Below, one piece after another: positions 15,939 to 23,252 of a DNA stretch of 64,000 bases. Numbering within the stretch: position 1 is the stretch's first letter; each line of letters begins with the position of its first letter. Source of the DNA: Oscillospiraceae bacterium (lineage in GTDB: Bacteria; Bacillota; Clostridia; Oscillospirales; Oscillospiraceae); NCBI GenBank assembly GCA_017540645.1, contig JAFYAQ010000011.1, positions 18,091 to 82,090 of the forward strand, read 5' to 3'. The notes beneath the pieces are model-generated. The model made no database searches. It saw only the letters and a list, made by a program, of their open reading frames with translations, and had not been told where the DNA came from. Both the position numbers and the translations under genes were made by a program.

Positions 15939-17162
15939 ATGAAAAAGACTTTGATCCAGAACATAGGCATACTGGCAACGCCAAAGGGGAAAAGCGCGCA
16001 GTGCGGCCAAGCGCAGGGAAAAATCGAAGTCCTCAGAAATGCATGGGTTTTGATCGAAAACGGCATAATCGCGGCGCTTGGAACAGGAACACCCGACATG
16101 GAGGACGCAGAAACGGTCGATGCGCATGGCCGGCTTGTGACACCGGGTCTTGTCGATGCGCACACGCACCTTGTTTTCGGCGGCTGGCGCCAAAACGAGC
16201 TGGGAATCAAGCTCCACGGCGCCAGTTATCTGGAAATTCTCGCGCAGGGCGGTGGCATCTTATCTACGGTAAAGGCCACACGGAGCGCCGGCGAGGAAAC
16301 CCTGTACGAAAAGGCGAAAGCGGCGCTGGATGAAATGCTCCGTCTGGGCGTCACGACTGTAGAGGCCAAGAGCGGCTACGGGCTGGATCTGGAAACGGAG
16401 CTGAAACAGCTGCGCGTGATCCAAAGTCTTCAGAAAACGCATCCTATGGATATCGCGGCAACATTCCTGGGTGCGCACGCCATTCCGGAGGAGTATCGGG
16501 AGGACCGGGAGGGATATCTCCGCCTGCTGTGCGAAGAAATGATCCCCGCAGTGGCCGAGCAGAAGCTCGCAACGTTCTGCGACGTCTTTTGTGAAACGGG
16601 CGTGTTTTCCGTGGAGGAGTCCCGGAGGATCCTGGAAACGGGGAAAAAATATGGCCTGATTCCCAAGATTCATGCCGATGAGATCGACGCGATCGGCGGT
16701 TCCCAGTTGGCCGCGGAAGTCAATGCCATCTCCGCCGAGCATTTGATTGTCTGCCCGCCGGAAGGCATTGAGGCAATGGCAAAGCAAGGGACGGTCGCCT
16801 GCTGCCTGCCGATGACCAGTTTTTACCTCGGCTCTACGTTCGCGCCCGCGCGGGACATGATTCGGGCAGGCGTAGCCGTAGCCATGGCCTCGGACTTCAA
16901 CCCCGGTTCCTGCCCCAGCCTGAACCTGCAATTTGTCATCAATCTGGGTGCTCTCAAATACCGGCTGACGCCCGAAGAGGCGCTGACCGCTGTAACGCTC
17001 AACGCAGCCGCCTCCATCGGTATGGCGGATAAGGTCGGGTCCCTCGAGCCGGGGAAGCAGGGAGACCTCGTCCTCTGGAATGCGCCTGATCTTGACTATA
17101 TTTGCTATCGCGTCGGGAGCAATCTGGCGGAGACGGTTGTCAAAAAGGGAAGATTGGTCTGA
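15939..17162 (+). CDS. hutI: Imidazolonepropionase
   Basis: A 407-residue amidohydrolase that opens imidazolone propanoate to N-formimino-L-glutamate, step three of the pathway. The metal-binding DAHTHLVFGG lies near residue 73, and further metal and substrate residues are in KIHADEIDAIGG and ASDFNPGSCPS. AAAGGA precedes the start. Length is typical. No formiminoglutamate-using enzyme (hutG, hutF/hutG-type or ftcD) follows. Confidence 0.95.
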   Translation: MKKTLIQNIGILATPKGKSAQCGQAQGKIEVLRNAWVLIENGIIAALGTGTPDMEDAETVDAHGRLVTPGLVDAHTHLVFGGWRQNELGIKLHGASYLEILAQGGGILSTVKATRSAGEETLYEKAKAALDEMLRLGVTTVEAKSGYGLDLETELKQLRVIQSLQKTHPMDIAATFLGAHAIPEEYREDREGYLRLLCEEMIPAVAEQKLATFCDVFCETGVFSVEESRRILETGKKYGLIPKIHADEIDAIGGSQLAAEVNAISAEHLIVCPPEGIEAMAKQGTVACCLPMTSFYLGSTFAPARDMIRAGVAVAMASDFNPGSCPSLNLQFVINLGALKYRLTPEEALTAVTLNAAASIGMADKVGSLEPGKQGDLVLWNAPDLDYICYRVGSNLAETVVKKGRLV

Positions 17163-17185
17163 CAGCGGATAAGATGGAAGTCAGC

Positions 17186-17634
17186 ATGGATTCGACAGAC
17201 TATAAATATTAAACATTATCCAAAGGGACAGCCGCACGACGCTGCGCCGCATTGGCGAACAGGTTGGTCTGACTCCTCCTGCTGTCTCAGAGAGGATTCA
17301 CAGGGTGGAGGACGAGGGGACTATCCGCGCCTTCCCCGTCCGGATTGACCGGACGAAGTTGGACTGCAGCATCACAGGCTTTATCATGGTCGCACCGGAT
17401 CCGGATAAATATGCCTCATTCTGCAGATTCTGCGAGCAAAGCGACGCGATCCTTGAGCATCATCATGTGATTGGCCCTTACAATGCCATCCTGTTTTTTG
17501 CGGTGCAGGATACCCATGCACTGGATGCCTTGCTGAACGGGATCAAAAGCTATGGAGATTCCCGAACCTCCGTGGCACTCAAAACGTATTTTGAACTCAA
17601 AGACCTGCCCATCCCTTTGGAGACGGACGCCTGA
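17186..17634 (+). pseudogene. Lrp/AsnC-type regulator with a one-base frameshift
   Basis: ATG 17186, with GGAAG 5 bases upstream, begins MDSTDYK and then hits a stop. Shifting by one base at the A-run near 17203 restores a normal Lrp start: ILNIIQRDSRTTLRRIGEQV followed by LTPPAVSERIHRVEDEGTI. The rest (17305-17634) is a complete Lrp helix-turn-helix wing and RAM/AsnC ligand domain. Restored length is about 149 residues, the family norm. A shortened protein from GTG 17305 would lack most of the DNA-binding domain. The shift could be a real mutation or a sequencing slip in an A-run. Confidence 0.75.
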
Positions 17635-17940
17635 TTTCTCTGTTCAGGCATGCCGCAGCGCCACGGTCTTTCCGCATCTGCCTTGCAGCTGCCACGCAGA
17701 AGCGAAAAGCATTGCAGAGGGTGACTGGCGCCAATATTGTGCTGCCAGAGGCAGAGTCAAACGGAATTATCCCCGGTCTGTTCTGGAACCGTCTCCCGGT
17801 CGCGTGGATCTGGGCCCTTCCCCTATGAAAACATATATTTCGGCCGGACGAAACGACCATACGCCGGAGCTGCTCAGCAGCTCCGGCGTATGCGGTTTTC
17901 CAAATCTTTTCTTCTTGATCTCCGTAAAAGAAGCGCTATG
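17635..17940. other. Gene-free stretch between the Lrp remnant and hutH
   Basis: 306 bp with no supported gene. A 35-codon plus-strand frame (17721-17828, ending in Trp-rich residues) has a ribosome-site-like GAGG directly against its GTG, too close to work. The only clear structure is the palindrome at 17858-17892. Confidence 0.5.
17858..17892. terminator. Long perfect hairpin between convergent genes
   Basis: A 17-bp perfect stem (17858-17874 with 17876-17892), flanked by GCGGTTTT on the plus side. It probably serves both converging transcripts, though neither side has a long U-run. Confidence 0.6.
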
Positions 17941-19509
17941 TTACACAAAAGCCGGAAAATACGCCTCTGCCAGCTCCAATAGCTCACCGGAACGGATGAT
18001 CTTTTCGCACTTGCGGAGATCCGGCCAAATCTCGCGGTCAGTCTCAAAGAAAGCGACCTGTTCCCGGACGAGGTCGTAAATCGCCTGGTGCAGCGGTGTA
18101 AGGCCCTGGCCATGCGTATTCAAGCGGCGGCGGATATCGATGGCCTGGCAGGCGGTCATCAGCTCATCCGCAAGAACGTCCTGTGTATTTCTGACGATCA
18201 TTCGCGCTTTTCGCGCGGCAGTCGTTCCCATGGAGACAATATCTTCCTGATTCATGGACGAGGGAATGGAGTCCACCGAGGCCGGATGTGCATAGATTTT
18301 GTTTTCGGAGACCATCGAAGCGGCAGCATACTGCACGATCATAAAACCGGAATTAACGCCTGCCTCAGTTGTCAGGAAGGGGGTAAGCCCGTTGCTCAGC
18401 TGTGCGTTGACCATGCGTTCGATGCGGCGCTCAGAGGCATCTGCCAATTCCGAGGCGGCTATGCCAAGAAAATCAAACGGAAGGGCCATCGGTTCACCGT
18501 GGAAATTGCCTCCCGAAATGACCGCCTCATCTTCGGTGAACAGAAGAGGATTATCCGTTACCGCGTTGAGTTCAATCTCCACCTTTTCCCGGATAAAGTC
18601 CAGCGCGTCCCTGCAGGCGCCATGGATCTGAGGCACACAGCGCAGAGCATACGCGTCCTGCACTCGATCGTGCTGGCAATTATCCAGGATCTCCGAACCG
18701 CAAAGCAAATGAAGCAGATTTTCGGCAACCAATATCTGCCCCTTTTGCCCCCTGACCGCATGGATACGCGGATCAAAGGCGTCGCGCTGAACCGTCAGGC
18801 CCTCAAAGCTCAGTGAGGCGATCAAATCTCCCAGCCTTGCAGCGCAGATCGCATCATACAAGGCCAAAGCGCCGACAGAGGTCATCGCGCAGGTACCATT
18901 GGTCATGCCGAGGCCTTCCTTGCTCACCAAGGTCTCAAGCGTCTGAATCCCCGCCTTTTGCATCGCTTCGGCCCCGCTCATCCGAACGCCGCGATAAAAG
19001 GCCTCTCCCAGGCCGAGCAGAGGCAGTGTCATATGTGCCAGCGGCGCCAGATCACCGGAAGACCCGAGGGAGCCTTTTTCCGGGACGACAGGCGTTACAC
19101 CCTGATTGAGCATTTCCGCCATCATTTCGACAAGGAGCGGCCGAACTCCGGACTTCCCCCCGCACAGAGCGTTCATCCGCAGCAGCAGCATCCCGCGCAC
19201 AATCTCCTCGTCGTAGGGATCGCCGGCTGCCGTACAATGGCTGAGAATCAAATTCGTAGATAAGCGGTTGGACATCGCACTTGGGACAGCGACCTTCTGG
19301 AATTCGCCAAAGCCGGTGGTGATCCCGTAAGCAACGCGGCCTTCCTCTGCGATCTTTTCCGCCAATGCGCGGGACCTGCGCATCGCTTCCAGCGCGCTCC
19401 CGGCTACCTGAACCTGCGCGCCAAAGCGTGCGACGGCAACAAACTGCTCCAATGTAAGGCTATGGCCGTCAATCGTTACGGATTTGATCGCAAAGAGATC
19501 CTTCATCAT
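17941..19509 (-). CDS. hutH: Histidine ammonia-lyase
   Basis: A 522-residue MIO-dependent enzyme that removes ammonia from L-histidine to give urocanate, the first step of the pathway. Family landmarks are present: GSLGSSGDLAPLAHM (MIO region near residues 146-160), MTNGTCAMTS, SGGNFHGEPMALPFDF (typical of HAL rather than PAL) and MNQEDIVSMGT. The MIO tripeptide is Ser-Ser-Gly instead of the usual Ala-Ser-Gly. It is transcribed opposite to hutUI, so the pathway is on two transcripts. The start MM is preceded by GAGGAAG. Confidence 0.92.
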   Translation of the reverse strand: MMKDLFAIKSVTIDGHSLTLEQFVAVARFGAQVQVAGSALEAMRRSRALAEKIAEEGRVAYGITTGFGEFQKVAVPSAMSNRLSTNLILSHCTAAGDPYDEEIVRGMLLLRMNALCGGKSGVRPLLVEMMAEMLNQGVTPVVPEKGSLGSSGDLAPLAHMTLPLLGLGEAFYRGVRMSGAEAMQKAGIQTLETLVSKEGLGMTNGTCAMTSVGALALYDAICAARLGDLIASLSFEGLTVQRDAFDPRIHAVRGQKGQILVAENLLHLLCGSEILDNCQHDRVQDAYALRCVPQIHGACRDALDFIREKVEIELNAVTDNPLLFTEDEAVISGGNFHGEPMALPFDFLGIAASELADASERRIERMVNAQLSNGLTPFLTTEAGVNSGFMIVQYAAASMVSENKIYAHPASVDSIPSSMNQEDIVSMGTTAARKARMIVRNTQDVLADELMTACQAIDIRRRLNTHGQGLTPLHQAIYDLVREQVAFFETDREIWPDLRKCEKIIRSGELLELAEAYFPAFV

Positions 19510-19712
19510 ACACGTTCTTCCTCGCTTTTCCTTCGCCTTTTCAAAAAGAGGGTATATGCTTTGCTTGTTTTCATTATACCATTATTTTGTGCAATGTCAA
19601 CATATTTCTGCTTGTTTTAGGCTTAATTTTCAGCATTATGACGATACCTGGGTGCTCAAGTATCACGATACTGTGCTAAAAAAGCAGCACGGCCATAAAA
19701 ACGGAAAACGGA

Positions 19713-19745
19713 TACGAGGCTGACCGCAGAACGATCAGCCTCGTA
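19713..19745 (-). terminator. Terminator of the yerC-side operon
   Basis: TACGAGGCTGA pairs with TCAGCCTCGTA around 11 bases. On the minus strand it is followed by a T-rich tract (TCCGTTTTCCGTTTTT). Confidence 0.7.
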
Positions 19746-19751
19746 CCCGAA

Positions 19752-19841
19752 TTACGGACAGAACGCACATCCGCCCGAACAGGCATTTTTCAGACAGGCT
19801 TGTCCACAGACTCTGTCGGACGGATGTGCAGCTAGGATCAC
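19752..19841 (-). CDS. Possible Cys-rich microprotein downstream of yerC
   Basis: A 29-residue frame from GTG 19841 that ends in VCGQACLKNACSGGCAFCP, with five cysteines in 19 residues. A strong AGGAGGGAG lies just after the yerC stop, but it is about 12 bases from the GTG, longer than ideal. The DNA also folds as an extended inverted repeat, so the coding call competes with a purely structural one. The function is not recognised. Confidence 0.3.
   Translation of the reverse strand: MILAAHPSDRVCGQACLKNACSGGCAFCP
19765..19829 (-). ncRNA. Structured 3' element with long outer stem
   Basis: GCACATCCG (19765-19773) pairs perfectly with CGGATGTGC (19821-19829) and the stem extends four more pairs after one mismatch. 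The interior can form two small hairpins. It lies between yerC and the terminator and matches no riboswitch I can name. Confidence 0.35.
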
Positions 19842-19863
19842 ATCGAAAGCGCGCTCCCTCCTG

Positions 19864-20157
19864 TCACGGTTCCTTTTCCCGTTCCAGTACGGTTCTATAG
19901 CCGTCCGCACCATAGGAAAGGCATCTGTTGACGCGTGTAATCGTGGCAGAGGAGACGTCGATTTTCTTCGAGATCTGAGAAAATGTACTTCCCTGAAAGA
20001 GCTCCCTTGCGACCTGAAAACGCTGCGACATAGACAGTATTTCACTGTATGAACACAAATCATCAAAAAAGCGATAACACTCCTCGATGTTTTCCAGCGA
20101 AAGAACCGCTCGGAACAATTGGTCTACCTCTGCAGATTGTATCTTGCTTTCATACAT
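19864..20157 (-). CDS. YerC/TrpR-like helix-turn-helix regulator
   Basis: A 97-residue protein of the TrpR-related YerC/YecD family. The helical N-terminus VDQLFRAVLSLENIEECYRF is followed by EILSMSQRFQVARELFQG and a TrpR-type helix-turn-helix, TFSQISKKIDVSSATITRVN. It lies 69 bp downstream of the helical-bundle gene in the same direction and before a terminator, so it may be the last gene of the importer/opine-like operon. The effector is unknown. Regulation of amino-acid metabolism is suggested by the family, and histidine by the context only. Confidence 0.85.
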   Translation of the reverse strand: MYESKIQSAEVDQLFRAVLSLENIEECYRFFDDLCSYSEILSMSQRFQVARELFQGSTFSQISKKIDVSSATITRVNRCLSYGADGYRTVLEREKEP

Positions 20158-20226
20158 AATGCATACTCCATGGTCCGGTATTCCGCAATTGCGGCTTCAA
20201 CCGTAACAGGGGATCGTACTTTTCAA

Positions 20227-20790
20227 TTATTTGGCGACAACCTTGGCGCCCTGATAGCCGGCCTTCTGATCGAGTTGGGCAATATCCTGCTTTTTCATAT
20301 GATACCCGAGTTCCCACGGGAACACATTGTAAAACCACCTGTGAATGCGCTCAACATAGTTGAACCAGCTCCACAGAAGGCTCTTGAAATCGTCCTTTGT
20401 CTCGATTGTATCGTAAGCCTCTTCAATTTCAAGCGTCCACTTCCACATCTTCGGCTGGTTCAGCCAGGGAGCGGGGCAGGATGCGCCGTACTGGTCGCCC
20501 ATCAGGCGGGCCATTTCATGATTAAAGAACTTGAATACTTTTTTGGCATGGTCGAGTGTAAAATCATCGTCGTTCAGGATGCAGCTCATACCAGGTGCCA
20601 TGGACCACCAGCTCATCGCCTGCGTATCGCAGACAAGGAAAAAGAGGTTGGTAAAATACTGGCCATCTGTTCCGGCGTTTCCGGGGAAAACGCCCATCTT
20701 GCTCATGGTGACCTCTTCAGGCTCATCGAACCAAATTCTGTCAAGCTCGTCTTCGATCTCGTTTTTGATCTCTCTCCAGTGTTTCGCCAT
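20227..20790 (-). CDS. Cucumopine-synthase-related helical-bundle protein
   Basis: 187 residues, no signal peptide, Trp-rich and predicted all-helical (MARLMGDQYGASCPAPWLNQ, LLWSWFNYVERIHRWFYNVF, PWELGYH). It resembles the C-terminal helical bundle of cucumopine synthase, the enzyme that condenses histidine with 2-oxoglutarate in opine-making Agrobacterium. This is by pattern and by its partner gene and has not been verified by search. ATG 20790 lies 3 bases from the stop of the cyclophilin-like gene and has AGGAGA inside that gene's end, so the two are translationally coupled and probably form one enzyme. Alternative: another lyase or hydrolase for an imported ligand. Confidence 0.55.
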   Translation of the reverse strand: MAKHWREIKNEIEDELDRIWFDEPEEVTMSKMGVFPGNAGTDGQYFTNLFFLVCDTQAMSWWSMAPGMSCILNDDDFTLDHAKKVFKFFNHEMARLMGDQYGASCPAPWLNQPKMWKWTLEIEEAYDTIETKDDFKSLLWSWFNYVERIHRWFYNVFPWELGYHMKKQDIAQLDQKAGYQGAKVVAK

Positions 20791-20793
20791 GAT

Positions 20794-21273
20794 TCAGTTC
20801 TCCTTTCTGCTGGCAACGACTATGCCAATCGTATGGTAGAAGATCGTATGATACCAGAGGTCTTTGCCGGCAATCTTCAGATCTTCAATGCATTCGGGAT
20901 CCACAACGGCAACCTTTCCGCCGCCGGATACCAGAGGCTCGGTAAGGCTGTCCCCATAGACAAAGGTAAAGAAGTAGCCATTCCAGAGCACATCACCGAG
21001 TTTCACGGACATATCGTCATCGCCGGTGCACAAATACGGGCTCTTATCCGTCATGGGGGTGGTCTGATCTCCTACATCTGCAGGCCGCTCACGAGGCGTG
21101 CGAGGGAAGCAAACCGCCAGATCACCGGTAGAAATGGTGGGGTGGCAAAACGTCTTTTTTGGGGTCTCAAGAAAATCCCACATTTGTTGAGCGCATTTGG
21201 GCTCGTATTCGTCCAAAAGCGTTGCGGTTACTTCTTTCCCGCAGCAGGGAAACTCAAGTTTGATCTTACGCAT
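20794..21273 (-). CDS. Cyclophilin-like protein (DUF3830 / cucumopine synthase N-domain type)
   Basis: 159 residues, cytoplasmic. The opening RKIKLEFPCCGKEVTATLLD, followed by EYEPKCAQQMWDFL and later SGGGKVAVV, fits the cyclophilin-like beta-barrel of DUF3830 and cucumopine synthase. Several Cys and His (FPCCGK, KTFCHP, CTGDDD) could take part in binding. ATG 21273 has GGAGG with good spacing, and a longer in-frame start would have no ribosome site. It is the first of two coupled genes downstream of four ABC importer genes in the same direction. The substrate is unknown, but imidazole or histidine derivatives are plausible because of neighbouring hut genes. Confidence 0.55.
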   Translation of the reverse strand: MRKIKLEFPCCGKEVTATLLDEYEPKCAQQMWDFLETPKKTFCHPTISTGDLAVCFPRTPRERPADVGDQTTPMTDKSPYLCTGDDDMSVKLGDVLWNGYFFTFVYGDSLTEPLVSGGGKVAVVDPECIEDLKIAGKDLWYHTIFYHTIGIVVASRKEN

Positions 21274-21302
21274 TTTTGACCTCCAAATACTAATAGATTT
21301 TC

Positions 21303-21323
21303 TTTGCCTCGGAAGGAGGCAAA
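21303..21323 (-). repeat. Small hairpin between importer and enzyme genes
   Basis: TTTGCCTC-GGAAG-GAGGCAAA, an 8-bp stem in the 175-bp gap between the last permease gene and the cyclophilin-like gene. It may set relative expression within the operon. No new promoter is obvious. Confidence 0.4.
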
Positions 21324-21448
21324 AAATTTTATCACCATGGAACGTATAGAGCATCGCTGTGGATAGAGTCATTTGCGGCGGCCCTAATCCGTTTCAGAAT
21401 GACCAGCTCAGGTAAAACCGAAAAAGGGGTTCAACGAACAGCCGGAAA

Positions 21449-22231
21449 TCAATACATTTTTTCCAGACCGATCTTCTTTTCCAGAACGATGATCAGAATG
21501 GCGGAGATAATGATAAAAATGGACGCCAGAGCAGAAATCAGAGGGGTGAACGATTCCATAATATAAGAATACAGCCGCAAAGGATAGGTCACGGTTCTCG
21601 CGTTCCGAATAAACATGACAATAACCGCTTCGTCAAAAGCCACAACGAAGGCAAAAATTGCTCCCGCGGCAATGCCGCCCTTAATGCAGGGAAGGGTTAC
21701 ACGGTACATTGTCTTGAACGGGGAGGCGCCCATAACCAGCGATGCCTCTTCAAAACTCGCGTCAAGGCTGGACAGGCTTGCTGTAACGGATCGGATGACA
21801 TAGGGCATTTCTATCGTAATATAGGCCAATACCAGCTTCCAAAAACCGCTCAAGGCGCTGTACAAAGAAAAATACTGCAGGAAGGCCAGCGCGCTGATAA
21901 CCGTGGGTACCACGATCGGAGATAAAAACACAGTTTCGAATACTTCGGATACGCGGCCCGGTTTTTTCCAGAAGTACATGCTGACCATGACGCCCATCAC
22001 ACATGCCAGAATAACGCTGACGATACTGATTCTCAGGCTGAGCAAGATCGATTTCATGAAATCCACATTGCCAAACGCTTCCGCATACCATTTGAGGGTG
22101 AAGCCCTGCGGCGGGAAAGTGACAAAGCGGCTTTCGCCAAAGGACGTGCAGATGACCACCACAAGCGGAGCCAAAAGGAAAACAAAAATCAAAACAGAGA
22201 AAATGTTTCCCAGTATTTTGAATCGTTTCAT
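21449..22231 (-). CDS. ABC importer permease, PotC-like
   Basis: 260 residues, six membrane segments. The EAA loop that docks on the ATPase is at about residues 160-190 (EEASLVMGASPFKTMYRVTL). It is similar to the PotC subunit of spermidine/putrescine importers, a family that also carries opines, phosphonates and Fe(III). It is 18 bp downstream of the other permease gene. Confidence 0.88.
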   Translation of the reverse strand: MKRFKILGNIFSVLIFVFLLAPLVVVICTSFGESRFVTFPPQGFTLKWYAEAFGNVDFMKSILLSLRISIVSVILACVMGVMVSMYFWKKPGRVSEVFETVFLSPIVVPTVISALAFLQYFSLYSALSGFWKLVLAYITIEMPYVIRSVTASLSSLDASFEEASLVMGASPFKTMYRVTLPCIKGGIAAGAIFAFVVAFDEAVIVMFIRNARTVTYPLRLYSYIMESFTPLISALASIFIIISAILIIVLEKKIGLEKMY

Positions 22232-22249
22232 ATCACTTCTCCCTTTTCC

Positions 22250-23137
22250 CTACGCCAGGTCGCTCCTGCTGCCGGTTTTCCTCCCTGTCTTTCTGCTCAG
22301 ACTGGTAATCAGAAGCGCGAATACCATAAAGATCACCGCCAGCGCCGAAGCAAAGCTCCAATTGTACAGATACGTGGCCTGCTGGTAGATGGTATTCGTC
22401 ATCACAATGATTTTTCCGCTTCCCAGCATCATGGGAACGAGAAATGCAGCCGTGTTCAGGGAAAAGACCAGGATCGCGCCGGAAAGTGCACCTTTGTAAG
22501 TCAGCGGAAGCATCACTTTAAAGAACGTTCTCATGAAGCCGGCGCCAAAGACATAGGAGGCCTCTTCATAGCTGATATCGACGTTATCGATCGGGCCTAC
22601 CATGATCATGATGAAATAAGGCAGGCCGCAATGGATCAGGCCGAGCATGATTCCCGTGTAGCTCCCCAAAAGCTTTATATCTCTGCCTGGGAACAGGCTC
22701 TGAAGCGTCTTGGCAAGCAGCCCATTCGTGGACAGAATGGACATCCAGCCAAACATACGTATCGTCATTGAGACCCAGAGGGGGAGGACAACCAGTGCCA
22801 TCAAAACGCTGCGCCACCTGCCCCGCATCCGGGAGATCTTATATGAAATCGGATATCCCAGCACCACGCATAGTATTGTGGAGGCGGCGCCTAAGGCAAC
22901 GGTCCGTACAAGAATAAGCCAAAATGTGGATTTCGTAAAAAACTCTTTATAGTGACTCAGCGTAAAATCGCCAAGGGGTTTCCCAACACCATTAAACTCA
23001 AAGAAGCTTATATAAGCCATATAACACAAAGGAGCTACAAAAAAAATGACCAGAAATATCAGTGGAATAACCAAATACCAGCCATTTACATAGGACCAGT
23101 CCTTTGACAAATCCCGTCCCTTCGTTTTTGCTTTCAT
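22250..23137 (-). CDS. ABC importer permease, PotB-like
   Basis: 295 residues with a long N-terminal cytoplasmic/first membrane section and six membrane helices. The EAA loop is EEASYVFGAGFMRTFFKVML near residues 195-215. It forms the heterodimeric channel with the PotC-like gene product. It follows a stable hairpin that separates it from the binding-protein gene. Confidence 0.88.
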   Translation of the reverse strand: MKAKTKGRDLSKDWSYVNGWYLVIPLIFLVIFFVAPLCYMAYISFFEFNGVGKPLGDFTLSHYKEFFTKSTFWLILVRTVALGAASTILCVVLGYPISYKISRMRGRWRSVLMALVVLPLWVSMTIRMFGWMSILSTNGLLAKTLQSLFPGRDIKLLGSYTGIMLGLIHCGLPYFIMIMVGPIDNVDISYEEASYVFGAGFMRTFFKVMLPLTYKGALSGAILVFSLNTAAFLVPMMLGSGKIIVMTNTIYQQATYLYNWSFASALAVIFMVFALLITSLSRKTGRKTGSRSDLA

Positions 23138-23205
23138 CGCGGCGCTCCTCTCCTTCTCCCGCCGTTAAGCAGAAGGCCTGTTTGTTCGGGGGGCATCTCC
23201 TGTTC

Positions 23206-23236
23206 CGCAGGTAGAGGCCAGAGCCTCATACCTGCG
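23206..23236 (-). repeat. Strong intra-operon hairpin after the binding-protein gene
   Basis: CGCAGGTA+GAGGC pairs with GCCTC+TACCTGCG (13 bp, one bulge, 4-base loop). Hairpins here commonly raise the level of binding-protein mRNA over permease mRNA. It has no U-run, so readthrough is expected. Confidence 0.6.
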
Positions 23237-23252
23237 AAACGGAAACGGGGGA

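Noticed and set aside
13881..16217. 778-codon minus-strand frame opposite hutU
   Set aside because: hutU and hutI are certain on the plus strand; the antisense frame matches nothing recognisable.
17721..17828. 35-codon Trp-rich plus-strand frame after the Lrp remnant, considered as a leader peptide
   Set aside because: The possible ribosome site touches the start codon, and no regulated gene follows in that direction.
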